The notes under the pieces are model-generated. The model was not told the DNA's origin. It searched no databases and saw only the letters and a list, made by a program, of their open reading frames with translations. From positions 3,646 to 45,466 of the forward strand of contig NW_005198259.1 in NCBI RefSeq assembly GCF_000372725.1: 41,821 nt of DNA, read 5' to 3'. This document shows positions 19,044 through 29,417 of this stretch, in pieces. The translations under genes were made by a program, and so were the position numbers. Source of the DNA: Emiliania huxleyi CCMP1516. Its lineage: Eukaryota > Haptophyta > Isochrysidales > Noelaerhabdaceae. Each line of letters starts with the position of its first letter. The first letter of the stretch is position 1.

Positions 19044-22000
19044 TCAGTCACTGTCGCACAAATCCACGACGGCGGGCTCGGCGCGCGGCCTCTTCCCAGG
19101 CGGGCCGTCGCCAGGCGAGTCCACCCTCGTCCGATGGCGGTTCGTGCTGGGGCTGCTGCGCAGTCCGGGCTGCGCGACGGCAGGCTCGACCGCAGACGGT
19201 GAGCTGCCAGCAGCGCTCGCTGCCGACGGCGCGGCAGCCGACGGCGCGGCAGCCGATGGCGCCGCCGCCCGCAAGCAGCGCAGCAGCACGGCCCCCACTC
19301 GCCGCCGCGGCGGTGCGCCGGCGGCGGCGCGAGCATGGTGCGCAGCGGCGGAAAGCGCGATGTAGGCGCGGAGAGCAGGAATCCGCGTCTCCGCGGCCGA
19401 CGAGAAGACGCGCGCCTCGCCGTCGCCCGGCCGCACGCCCTCCAAGACCAGCGCGTCGCGGGAGGAGACCGGGAAGACCTAGCGGAGGCGGCGCCACAGC
19501 TGTCACGCATCTGGCGCAGATAGCCGCGGATGCCACGAAGCGACGGTGCCGGGAGCTCGAAGCGGAGCCCCTCGTGGCCGAGGCAACCTCGCTCCCTCCA
19601 GCCCGAGAACAGGGGGCTCCGGCTGGCCGGCAGCAGGTGCGGCGGGCAGCCCTCATGGAACCTGCGCCGAGCGCGAAGCGCGTGTGAGAGGCGGGTGCGT
19701 GTCGTGGTTCGCAGCTCTCGCAGCTTCGTAGCACCAATGCGTGAGCGTGTGGGCGGTGAAGGCGTTTCGAGCGGCCGCGCAAGCGGCTGCCGACGTGCCA
19801 GCACTCAGACCCAGATTCTCGGACACCTCCGACGGCGTGAGCAAATCCGCCTATGGGGACATGTCTCGGACATGTCTTGGACATCATGTCGTGGACTCAT
19901 GGACATCATGTCCGACGGCGTGCGCAGGCGAGCCTTGGAGGCGATGAAGGCGAGATCGCCGAGGTAGCCAGAGTCCAGCAGCTCTCTCCGCAGCGGCAGC
20001 GGGAGGAGTGACTTGGCGCCTTTGTCGTTGGCGGCGCGGTTGATCGACGAGACCAAAAGCAGACTGTCCGCGGCCTCCAAAACACGCTCGAGGACGCCGC
20101 TGCGGGAGGCGCTCTCGTCGGCGACCAGGCACGTCCCGCAGAAGCACGCCGCCGGCGGTGACCGCAAAGGGGCCGCGGAGGTGGACTCGGGCGACGAGCG
20201 GCCAGAGGTGCCTGGGAGACAAGTCTCCGGAGTCGTCCGAGGCGGAGGCGGAGGCGTCGACAAACGGCGCGACGAGATCCGCGAGGTCGGCGTCACCGCC
20301 CGCAGAGAGCTGCCGACTCGTGCCAAGCAGCTCGGCCACGTCCAAGCGAGCGAGCAGCGTGGTGGCGTCAGCGAGCGGAGAGCCGTACACAGCCGTGGCC
20401 CTCTCCCAGGACGCTTCAGCAGCGGCACTGCTGTCGCCGCCCGCCCTCGCATGCGCCTCGGCGGCGGTCACGGTCTCGCGCCACGCCTAATGGGACGTGT
20501 CTCGGACATGTCGTGGACACGTCGTGGACACCTCCGCCGACGGCGGCGACACCTCCTCCGCCACGAACTCGACCGTGGCGCTCCACACCTCGCCCCAGCT
20601 CGCGTCGATGACGGTGGCGGTGCACGCGGCGGAGCAGCTGGTCGGGAGTATCTCGTAGCCAAGCAGCGCGTTGAGCAGCGTGCTCTTGCCAGCGCCGGTG
20701 TCTCCGGCGACGATGACGTGGAACGGCGGCGCATCGGCGGGCGGCGGCGCAAGCAGCGCGAACGACTCGGGCTCGGGCGCTGCGACGGCGCCTCCTCCGC
20801 CGGCGAGGAGGCGGAGGCGGGTCTGAACGGCGCGAAGCCGCAGCTGCACCTCGCCGGGCGGGGCGCGGGGCAGGTTGTCTGGTAGGAGAACGGCTCGCAG
20901 CTCGGCCAAACTCATCGAGGTGGCGATCTCCAGCTCGGAGACCTCGGCCTGGTTCACATGTCATGTCGACGCGTGAAGAGACGCGGTTCTCACTCGAGCG
21001 GGCAAGCCTCGGAGGTCCCGGGCCTGCCGCATCGCGGCCTCCACCGCCGCCCTGGCCGCCGCAGGGAAATGAGACGCGACCCACCGGACGAGCGCCTCGC
21101 CGCTCAGAGCCGGCGCGCCGGCTGCGGGGGCCGAGGCAGAGGAGGAGACAGAGGCGGCCGCCTCCGCCGCAGCCTCCCTGGGTGTCAGCGGGTCCCGCTC
21201 GCCGCCCGCCGCCTCCAGCGCCGCGCTCAGCTCCTCCGCCGCCTCCTTGCCGCCCTGCTGCGCCGACAACAGCGCGCGCAGGAGCCTCTCGTACTTGAGC
21301 AAGTCGGCCGGCGGCGGCCTCTGGCGGCGCAACGCCTATGGGACAACATGTCTCGGACATGTCGTGGACATGTCGTGGACACCTCAGCCTCTGGCGGCGC
21401 GACGCCTCGACTCCCTCCCAGATCTCCTCGAGAGCGGCAAGCTCCTAAACGGTCAGGTGCAGGGCGGCGAGGTCAGGTAGGGGTCCACAAGCTGGTGAGA
21501 GGGGGGGGGGGCAACCCTCGCCTTTCCGTGCTCGTCGTACAGCGCGCGACTCGCCTCCTCCTCCCTCAGCTCGGCCGCGCTCGCCTGGCGGGAATGGGAA
21601 GGGACCCGGGACGAGTGATCGACTCAAGCCCGATGCGAGTGTCTCGACCAGCCCGGGTGCTCGCCTGCCCAGCTGCCGACTTCATGACCTCGAGCTCGCC
21701 TATGAATGAATAGTTCAGCCTTAGGCATTAGTTCTCAATGACTACTCTGCACGTCCTCGAGCTCGCCGCGGTGCGTGGCTGTCCGGCTCGACAGCACCTT
21801 GACCGAGAGCAAACCTTCGAGCCCCTTGGCTGCCGCCGCAACGGCGAGGGAGGTGTGTCCGCCGTGAGTGAAGGCCGGCCCGCCGAAGACCTGCGCATGA
21901 CGTCTCATATGAGTTCACCTAGGAAGCTCATTTCGCCTACCACTAAAGGAGCACCTCCCGCTGGACGTCGCCCGATCGCTGGTCAAGAAACCGCTGCACG

Positions 22001-23290
22001 CGGTGGCAGTCGCGGCAGACGCTCCGAAGAGGCTCTGGAGGGGCGCCGACGCTGCCTGCAAAGGCACTGCGCCGCTCGTCGCCGCGGTCGCAGACCAAGC
22101 GCGCGTTCACAGACCAGTCCTTGAGCGGCGGCGGCCTCGCTCTCAGGGTGCTGCGCTTGGCGTCCAGCGCCGCCGAGAGAAGCTTGCGGAAGGCCGACTG
22201 CTGCCGGTCGGTCTCGTCGATGGCCTCGTGCAGCTTGAGCACCGAAGAGACGAGCACCTGTGTGGCGTCAGCCGCACTCTTTGCGAAGGCGACAGGGCGA
22301 GGAGGGCGAGGCGGCCGGGCCGTCATCACCTCGGTCGACCAAGCGCCAGACACGTTCTCGACGATCGCAGCCGCGACCCGGTCGCGGCAGGTGGAGAGGC
22401 CGTGAGTGCCGAACCTCCCCGCCGCGACGTACCCCAGCACCAGCGCCTCCTGCAGCTCCTAGGATAACGCAGACGCAGCGCTAGCGAATAGCGTCGGAAG
22501 TGGAGTCTCTACCTATGAGCGGCCCCCGAGATGCCTTTGCGCCAGCGCCGAGCAGCAGCCTCCCGATCGATGAGCGATGTACCGTTGCAGGCGCCTCGGT
22601 GACAGGATGGCGGATGGCGCCGAGAAGCAGTGCCAGCCACTCGCCGCTGCACGCCACCGCCGCCGCGTGCGCCTCGTCCGCCAAAAGCACCGTGATGGCC
22701 CTCAGCAAAGGTGCGCTGCATGGGCGAGAGGACTGCAGCGAGGGCAAACACCGCTCCGCCAAACCCATGACGAGGAGGAGTCCGGCGGTCTCGACGAAGC
22801 GAGGCGACGCAACCGAAAGGATCGGAGCATCTGCTCCCTCCGCCGCCCCCTCCGCCAACCTTGCGCAGAGCTGCCGCACTGACGAGTCCGCAAGGCTATT
22901 CCACGCCTCACTGTCGGGCGGCAGGTCCGTGCGCAAGCTCACAAGCGCTCTCAGGAAGGGAAGAGAAGCCGCAGGAAACCGCTGCTCGTTGTGCAGGATG
23001 GCGCGGGTGGCGATGCCACGCCGGTGCTGCAGGCCGCCTTCGGCCGCTGCGACCTCGATCGGTGCGAGAGTCCTCACAGAAGCCCGCAATGTTCGAGCCA
23101 GAGCGTTCTCTCCCCCTCCTCGAGACTGGACACTGGCCGCCGGCAAGCGAAGCCGTGGCTCAAGCTCCACGGCGAGGTTGACGCAGTGGCTGTCCGAACC
23201 CTCCTCCTCCACCTCGTCTCCGGCCCAGCTGCTGCGCGAGCATCAGGCAGTCCTCCGCCTCAATCTCTTGATTGGTGAGCCCGCCCATCA
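19044..23290 (-). CDS. SLIP-GC-like large P-loop GTPase, at least 12 exons, 5' end open
   Basis: Exons with consistent phases: about 23200-22535, 22458-21955, 21890-21767, 21699-21665, 21584-21522, 21444-21406, 21335-21024, 20948-20553, 20486-19934, 19850-19662 and 19478-19044. The G1 P-loop FHVIVAGDTGAGKSTLLNAL is in exon 20948-20553, followed by a dynamin/SLIP-GC-like ILPTSCSAACTATVI. LWPLVARVHLRGPF and the G3-like DVPG are in exon 20486-19934. LLLVSSINRAANDKG and VFPVSSRDALVLEG follow. The C-terminus carries a basic PPGKRPRAEP and ends VDLCDSD, suggesting a nuclear protein. The N-terminal 22535-23200 part is helical and unrecognised. Exon 20486-19934 is 553 nt, one more than its frame allows, and the break falls at DVPG. 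At least five introns begin with a copy of the next exon. Membership in SLIP-GC is inferred from motif order. Confidence 0.75.
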
Positions 23291-24047
23291 GGGCGCAGGT
23301 GAGCCACCGGCCGGTCGCCGGTGCGCGGATGTCGTTCCGCCAATCCTCTGGGCCACACCGCGGATGTCATTCCGCGCGGATGCAGGGAACACAAAGAGAT
23401 CGAGAGCCAAGCCCCAAATCAGGACGCCAGCCGCAGCGGCCCAGATGACCGGCGGGAGGTCACAGCGGCTGTTGCGTTCGACGACCATCGGGTTGCGCTC
23501 GACATCGGGGCACACCACACCGACCGCACCGCACCGCAGCCACCGAAAAGCACCGGTCGGCCCCGGAGAGCTGGAGTCAGCTGTCGAGGAGGCGAGAGGC
23601 GAGCTGACTCGGCCCCTTAGAGTGGAATCGGGGCATATGCTCGAATATGCGCTCGCCGAGGGGAGACCCGTCGCAGCGTCAGCCGGACCATCATGATTTA
23701 TGGCCGGGCGGGAAGCCCACAGCACCCCCGGCTCGTCGCGGAGTCTGGGGTGGCGGGGGGATATACCCGGGTAGAGAGGCCACGGAAGTGGAATCGGTCG
23801 TTTCGACGAACGACCTGGGAAATCGGCCCAGCTGCTCGAGGAGGCGCAGCGGTACGCTCCAAGGGTGTGAGGATGAGGGCGATTGCCGCCCTCCCCCCTT
23901 CGCCCACCTCGACGCCTTCGTGTAGGCGCCCCCGCCACGTGATGGTTGTTTTTTTTGGACTGCGGCGGCTTCTAAAATTCTTTTGGAAAAAGAAAGAAAG
24001 AAAACATACAACCCACACAGGGATTTTAAGGAGAGGTGTGTGGTGCG
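23291..24047. other. Upstream flank of the GTPase gene
   Basis: May contain 5' exons of the GTPase gene: a minus-strand frame (23288-23938) includes a hydrophobic PVIWAAAAGVLIWGLALDLF, but no start or splice site can be fixed. GCGGATGTC(G/A)TTCCG occurs twice (about 23325 and 23361). The pyrimidine/purine-skewed end near 23945-24010 is AT-richer. Confidence 0.4.
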
Positions 24048-24986
24048 CTAGCCGTCGCCCACCCTAGGGAGTCTGCCTCTTCTTATCTCTCTTCGCAGTC
24101 TCTCTCCGCTTCTCGCTGCAACCTTCATGCCACCTCGCGGTCGTCCCACTCTCGTCGTTCTCTCCCTTGTCATTTCCTCCTCTGTCGCGTCGTTCTCTTC
24201 TGCCTCGTCCTGTGCCGCCGCCGCCTGCCGGTCCCTTGTTCTCGCGGCTTCTTTCGCCTTTCGGCGCAACTCCGTCCTCCTCGCGGCGTATCCTGGCCCC
24301 TCGAGTCTATCGAGCTCCCCTCGCGCAAGGACCACATTTCTGACTCCCACTCCGATCATTTGCCTACAGGTCATGTTGTTGCTCAGGTCCACTCTCTCTT
24401 CGAACACTCGTGCCTCTACGGATGATGCCGGCGCTGGGGTCCCCTTCGGATGCATCGTGACATCTGACAACTGGATTTCCACTGGTTCGTCCTCCTCGGA
24501 GTCATCTTCCCCGTCCTCCTTCCGCTCGGCTCTTCGCTCGGTACGTTCGGTGTGGCTCACCCTCCATGCCGTGAACAGGCGCTTTATCCACCCTAATTTC
24601 TTCTCTCGTTCCTCTGCCCGTGCCTTGGTCTTGTCGTTGTTTCGCACCCATGTCTGTATGGCAATCGAGGCTGCCTTCCCACTACCTGTAGTTCACTCGT
24701 CACCTCTCCTGCCTGCGAGCTCCCTTCTCTTTCTTTCGGGTATGGAGTCCGTGAGTGCGGGCAGCGTGCAGGCAATCACGGGCGCTATTTTGTCGTACTC
24801 CTCTTCGGCGAGCGCTCCAAATCTAGACCCTTTCGCCTTTAAGGAGGCTGCCCTCGCTCGTCTCAGGAATGTGGCGGTCGGTGTCTTTTGAGTCCGGCGC
24901 CTCCCGTTCAACTCTTGCTGTCGCCCTCGCTGTGTGTTTGTCGAGCTTCCGCATGAAGTGACGCGCCTCTTCCTTATTTCCAGCAA
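24048..24986 (-). pseudogene. Charged ORF interrupted by an in-frame TGA
   Basis: One reading frame runs from 24986 to 24048 with a single TGA at 24693-24695 between REL AGRRGDE and TTGSGKAASIAIQTW. Both halves are rich in Arg, Lys and Glu (EEREKKLGWIKRLFTAWRV; RRKAKEAARTRDRQ) and have the same base composition, less GC-biased at third positions than neighbours. Either the gene is broken, the TGA is read through, or a tiny in-frame intron removes it (GTGACGAGTGAACTACAG is 18 nt, GT...AG). The product is unrecognised. The antisense strand also has a 254-codon Ser/Leu-rich frame, judged a shadow. Confidence 0.4.
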
Positions 24987-25398
24987 AATTTGGGTTCGGC
25001 AGTTGTTAAAAATAAATTTCTTGAGAGACCCCAGCTGAAGTCACCTCCTTGGCTGCTTCTGCAACTCGCCGCGCTGCATCCAATGGATGCCGTTGGAGCT
25101 CTCGTATCTCTCATGAGGGGAGGCTTCGACCGCGGTCTAGCCTATCGCCAGCTTGCGTGCTCCAGCCTCCTCGCCAGCCACCACATTCTGCGTGGGTCAT
25201 TCACTGCCAATCGTTTGAGCTCCAGGTTTTGGCGGCGTTTTCCACCGTTGCTGCGTTCCTTCGCAGCGACGTCTCGGCGCTTGTGGGCGGCGGCTCCTCT
25301 GGTGTAACCTCGCAGCTTGTCGCTCTGGCAAAAGCGACCGACACAGCGCCCGTCGGGTACCGAATTGGGCAAGGAGCACTTGACACCGACACATCGCT

Positions 25399-25446
<48 letters not shown>

Positions 25447-25493
25447 TCCCTCTCCCTCTCCCTCTCCCTCTCCCTCTCCCTCTCCCTCTCCCT

Positions 25494-25556
<63 letters not shown>

Positions 25557-26160
25557 GCCTCTTCCTCGCTGCTCCACACTGCCGCTGCGTCCGCCCTCGT
25601 CTCGGACGCTTGCAGCTCTCAACACCCGCCGTTGACGGCAGTGAGCAAACGCAGAGACAGCCGTCAGCTTTTGCGTCTCCTACTTAGCGCCTGACGACTC
25701 ATGCTCCACCGATCCCAGGGATCCGTTTTGCTACCTACGTGCCGAGCCGCTGCCTCTCAGGCTTTTGCCGTCACCTTTGGCAGCGGCTCGGTATCAACGG
25801 CCAGTGGAGGTGTCAATGGAGGTGGCCATGTCCTGCACCCGTGACGCCCAACGACCAGACTGGCTTCGTCTCCCGACAATATACCATAGCACTGTCACAG
25901 CAGTGCGTCAGCAAAGAGCACTCAGCAAAAGCCGTTAGCAAACAAGTGCGGTCGAAAGTGCGGAGTAACATACCGACGGGAGAAAAAGGGTTCAAGTGGC
26001 TGCGACGGTCGGGTCCAGCACTCTTCGCGGGCTGCCTCCACGACCACGGTCGTGCGACGGTCGGCGAGGCCTTGACAGTGGCGAGGACGTCCCACCAGCC
26101 ATGGGCGGAGTGCGAAACTGGACAGACACTTGCTCGAAAGTGGACGGTCGTGCCACGCAC
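24987..26160. other. Spacer with polypyrimidine tract
   Basis: No gene recognised. It contains the CT/CCCTCT repeat at 25399-25553, and several short open frames without protein-like character on both sides of it. Confidence 0.5.
25399..25553 (+). repeat. 155-nt pure pyrimidine tract: (CT)n-(CCCTCT)n-(CT)n
   Basis: All bases are C or T. A CT block of about 40 nt, then about 11 CCCTCT/CTCCCT hexamers, then another CT block of about 45 nt: a mirror-symmetric layout that could form triplex (H-DNA) structure. Confidence 0.95.
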
Positions 26161-28559
26161 TCACGAGAGGGAGTTCGAGAGGATCCATTCCTGCTCGCGG
26201 GCCTCCTCCTCGACGGTGGCGATGCGATCAGCGATCGATGGGGCCTCAACGGGCTCGGCCGCTCCTGGTGCAGGCGCGGGCCAGAGCACCTCGAGCTCCT
26301 GTGCCAAGGGGAGCGAGGCAAGGGTGAGGTGGCGGAGGAGGGCTATCATCCCAATGTTTCTTGGCTTCTCGCGCGCCTCGAGTCGCGGCATCGGCGCTCC
26401 CGGCATCGCCTCTCCTCGGAGCACGATCTCGAGCACGGCGAGCCGCTCGCGATCCGACGGCTCGAAGGAGGCTGCGGGCTGGCTGGCTGGCGGCGGCGGC
26501 TCGGGCGTCGTCGCCATGCCCTCGCCGCTGCCGCGCGGCCTCTTCGCGGCGCGTGTGTCCGGCTGCAGCAGCCGCTTGCTGCTGACAGATGCCGAGGTCG
26601 AGGCAAACGACGAGGGTGGCGAGGACGAGGAAGGCGAGGGCGTGGGCGCGAGCGAGGGCACGGGCGAGGCCGAGAGCGCCGGCGTCGTGGCGGACGCACC
26701 GCCGGTCGCCTTCCGCGCCTTCCGCTGCCGCGTCCACGCCTCCTTCGAGAGCGGCGACGGCAGCACGCCGCTGTTGCGCTCGAGCTCCTCGCGGAGGCGG
26801 TCGAGGTCGCCCGAAGCCTCGTACCCCTCGAGCATGGCCGGGCCGAAGAGCTGCGTGAACTCGAGCTGGTCCTCCGCGTCGCGCTCGCCGTGGCCGTACA
26901 TGCGCTGCAGCCAGAGCGGGACGACGACCGACGTCGACCAGGAGAAGTCGGACTGCCAGTCCGGCTGCTTCCCCGCCTGGTTCTGGTGGAAGTAGTAGCG
27001 GAGGATCTTGAGCGAGCACCAGCAGCGGTCCCGGTCGTCGACGATGCCCTCCTTCCGCAGCGTCTCAAAGTCGCGGCCTCCGTGAACAATCACGGCGTCG
27101 AGCATGTCACTCGCCTTCTTGAGCGCCGACACGTCGAAGGCCTGGCCCATGAGCTGCTGAAACCCCATCTCGTTGTGCAGCGACTCGGCGAGCGCGCCGT
27201 TGAGGCTGGGAGCGACGTAGCCGACGCAGAGGCCCGAGATGTGTGGCTGCACCAGCTTCATGTCCTCCTGCGGTCGCAGTGCCGGAGGAGTGAGGCAAGG
27301 GTCGATGCGGAGGAGGGCTGCGGAGGAAACGGCTGCCGGCGGACCTGGTCGTACGCGCCGAGGCGCCAGCGCTTGAGGATGGCGCACATCAGCGCCTTCA
27401 CCATCCACTGAGCGAGGTACTCCGAGTAGGTGCGCGCCTCGTCGTACATGGAGCGCGGCGCGAGGCCGCCGGGCAGCATGTACTCAAAGGTGCGCGTGAC
27501 GCGCTCGATGGCGTCGGGAAGCTCGCAGATGTCGCGGACGGGGGAGAGGTCGAGGACCCAGTGCGGCGAGCCGGAGGCGGAGCGGAAGTAGTGGAAGTTG
27601 GCCACGATCGCCTTCCTGTCCAGCCACTCCCAGCCCCGGCGGCGTGCGCTGGCAGACGTCCCTCGGGCGTGCTGCGTGACGATGCGGACTTTGCCCGTGG
27701 CGAGCGTCTCCTCCCGCACCGTCCGCTGCGACACGTCCATGAAGTGCACGCCGAGGCCGATGCAGTAGACGATCTCTGGCTCGCCGCAGTCGTCGCACTT
27801 GAAGTGGGAGAGCACGGTGCACTTCACGCCCGAGACGCCGGGCTTCATGAACGGCGCACACTCGACCAACGTGTGCCCGCCCGGCAACGTGCCGCTCGCG
27901 TCGGCGCTGCTGCTGGGCGCCGAGTCGCCGCCGCCGTCGCTGGGCACCGCAGGCGCACTGAGCAGAACGACAGCGTCGTCGGGCTCCCACTCCCTGTCGC
28001 CGTCGTTGTACAGGACGTCGATCTCCACACCGCCCACGAGAGCTGCCTTGTTGAATCGGATGCCCATCGCTTTGCCCACGTAGGCCTTCCGATCGCCGGG
28101 CCACCAAACGCTCACCGTCGACCCCTCGCGCAGGCGCCGCACGAGAGGCTCGATGGCGCTGCTGCTGCCGCCGCCGAGCGACGGCGCTGCTCCCGAGCTG
28201 GCTGCTGCCGCTGAGCTCGTGGCGGCGACGAGCTCGACCTCCACCGCGCGCTTCCACTCCTCAACGCCGCCGTCGGAGGCGACCTTGACCTCGACCCCCT
28301 CCCCGCTGAAGCGGACCTCTTGCGCCGTGCCCAGGTAGGAGCCGACTTGCACCGCCGAGCCGAGCGACAGATGTGGCAGCGTGATGAACGCTCGATTGGC
28401 GGCGACCATGGCGACGGTCGCGGAGGAGTGGGATCCGGTGTGCGTGCGCCATGCGCCCATCAAACTCTCTGCCTGCTGCTCATTGGGCCCGTGGTAGAGC
28501 CCTCTCACCCCACCAGAACTGGGCCGCTCGCAGGTCCAGCCGGGCGGCGTCGGTGGCAT
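26161..28559 (-). CDS. Two-exon protein with Tudor-like segment, function unknown
   Basis: Exon 1 runs from about 28559 (first in-frame ATG, MPPTPPGW) to 27345 and exon 2 from 27266 to TAG/TGA at 26161. They are joined by a 78-nt GT-AG intron (27267-27344) that gives GAYDQ|EDMKLVQPHISGL. The frame is open further upstream without ATG. Residues about 150-200 (STVSVWWPGDRKAYVGKAMG ... IDVLYNDGDREWEP) look like a Tudor/PWWP-type barrel. The middle part contains cysteine pairs (SHFKCDDCGEPEIVYC). Exon 2 has an aromatic-rich stretch (WCSLKILRYYFHQNQAGK) then a Ser/Pro-rich linker with a basic AAKRPRG, a possible nuclear signal. The cysteine-rich and YYFHQNQ regions recall transposase- or nuclease-derived plant/algal proteins, but no family is certain. 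Confidence 0.7.
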
Positions 28560-29417
28560 GGCGGGAGGGGCGGGGACGGCGTCGCTCGCATTTGCAAGAA
28601 CGGCGCGCTGTGCAGCTGCTGACTTGCCGGCCTGATGCACGCGCCTCTGCACAGCCAGCCCTTGCTCCCTGGTTCTGAAATAGGCTGCGATTTTTCCTTT
28701 CAAGCTGGAACTGCCGTCATCGCAGACGGGACGAGTAAGCCAGAGTGTCCAGCAGAAGGACCTTCTTCCATCATTTGCATTTTTTGATTCCGGCGCGTGC
28801 AGTTCGACCCACGACCAATAGGAGGACTCGTCCCGCGAGACTGCAACGGGCACGTGGCAGGATTCAATGCGGGGCTGTGGGATGTGGCGAGGGCAAAGAG
28901 GCAAGGGCAGTGGCGTGGGCGTCAGGAAGCCAGTGCGGAGCGGTGGCCGAGTGCGGGGTCCGGTGGTGGTGGTGCAGGCTGCAGATGCTCACCGTCGGAG
29001 TCACCGTCCATGTCTGGCGAGCAAGAAGTGGAGAACGGCAGGCTCGGCGCAGCTCGCAGTCCTGGAAGCAGGGCAGCATGAGACGGCTGGACGACTCAGC
29101 TGTGTGCGAGGCAACGGTTGGGCTCGGCCGTTGCGCTGACTGAGCGCTGGCGCGACCGCCGACTGGCGACTGCGTGAACGCTTGCGCTATGCTCTCTGGA
29201 GGTGTGCTGCGCGTGGAGCGGGCGAGGCGGGCGTGCGTAGCGCTCCTTCGCAGCGTCCGTGGGCTGGCCTGAGAGACAGCGCGGCGCGCTGCTGCTGCTG
29301 TTGAGAGGCCTGCGAGTCCGACTTCGAGCGTGCGCCTGGGTTGAGGCGTCGAGCGTGGCTGGGTCTTTGTGCGTTTCCGGGCTGGGTTGCGAGGGGCTGA
29401 GGGGACGTCGGATGTCA
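28560..29417. other. Intergenic, no gene seen
   Basis: Head region of the Tudor-like gene and tail region of the FHA gene, both minus strand. The open frames are Arg/Ser-rich shadows. Nothing else recognised. Confidence 0.5.

Noticed and set aside
19480..19660. Open frame FHEGCPPHLLPASRSPLF... considered a GTPase exon
   Set aside because: The phase-0 join SAQ|VFPVSSRD using GTTCCATG as donor gives the expected family sequence, which puts this stretch inside an intron.
23489..23508. DVERNP peptide resembling a 2A ribosome-skipping motif on the minus strand
   Set aside because: The essential Gly-Pro is missing (it reads DVERNPM), and the frame has no supported gene around it.
24127..24891. 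254-codon plus-strand open frame rich in Ser and Leu
   Set aside because: It is the complement of a charged minus-strand frame, and its composition is what antisense of Glu/Lys/Arg codons gives.
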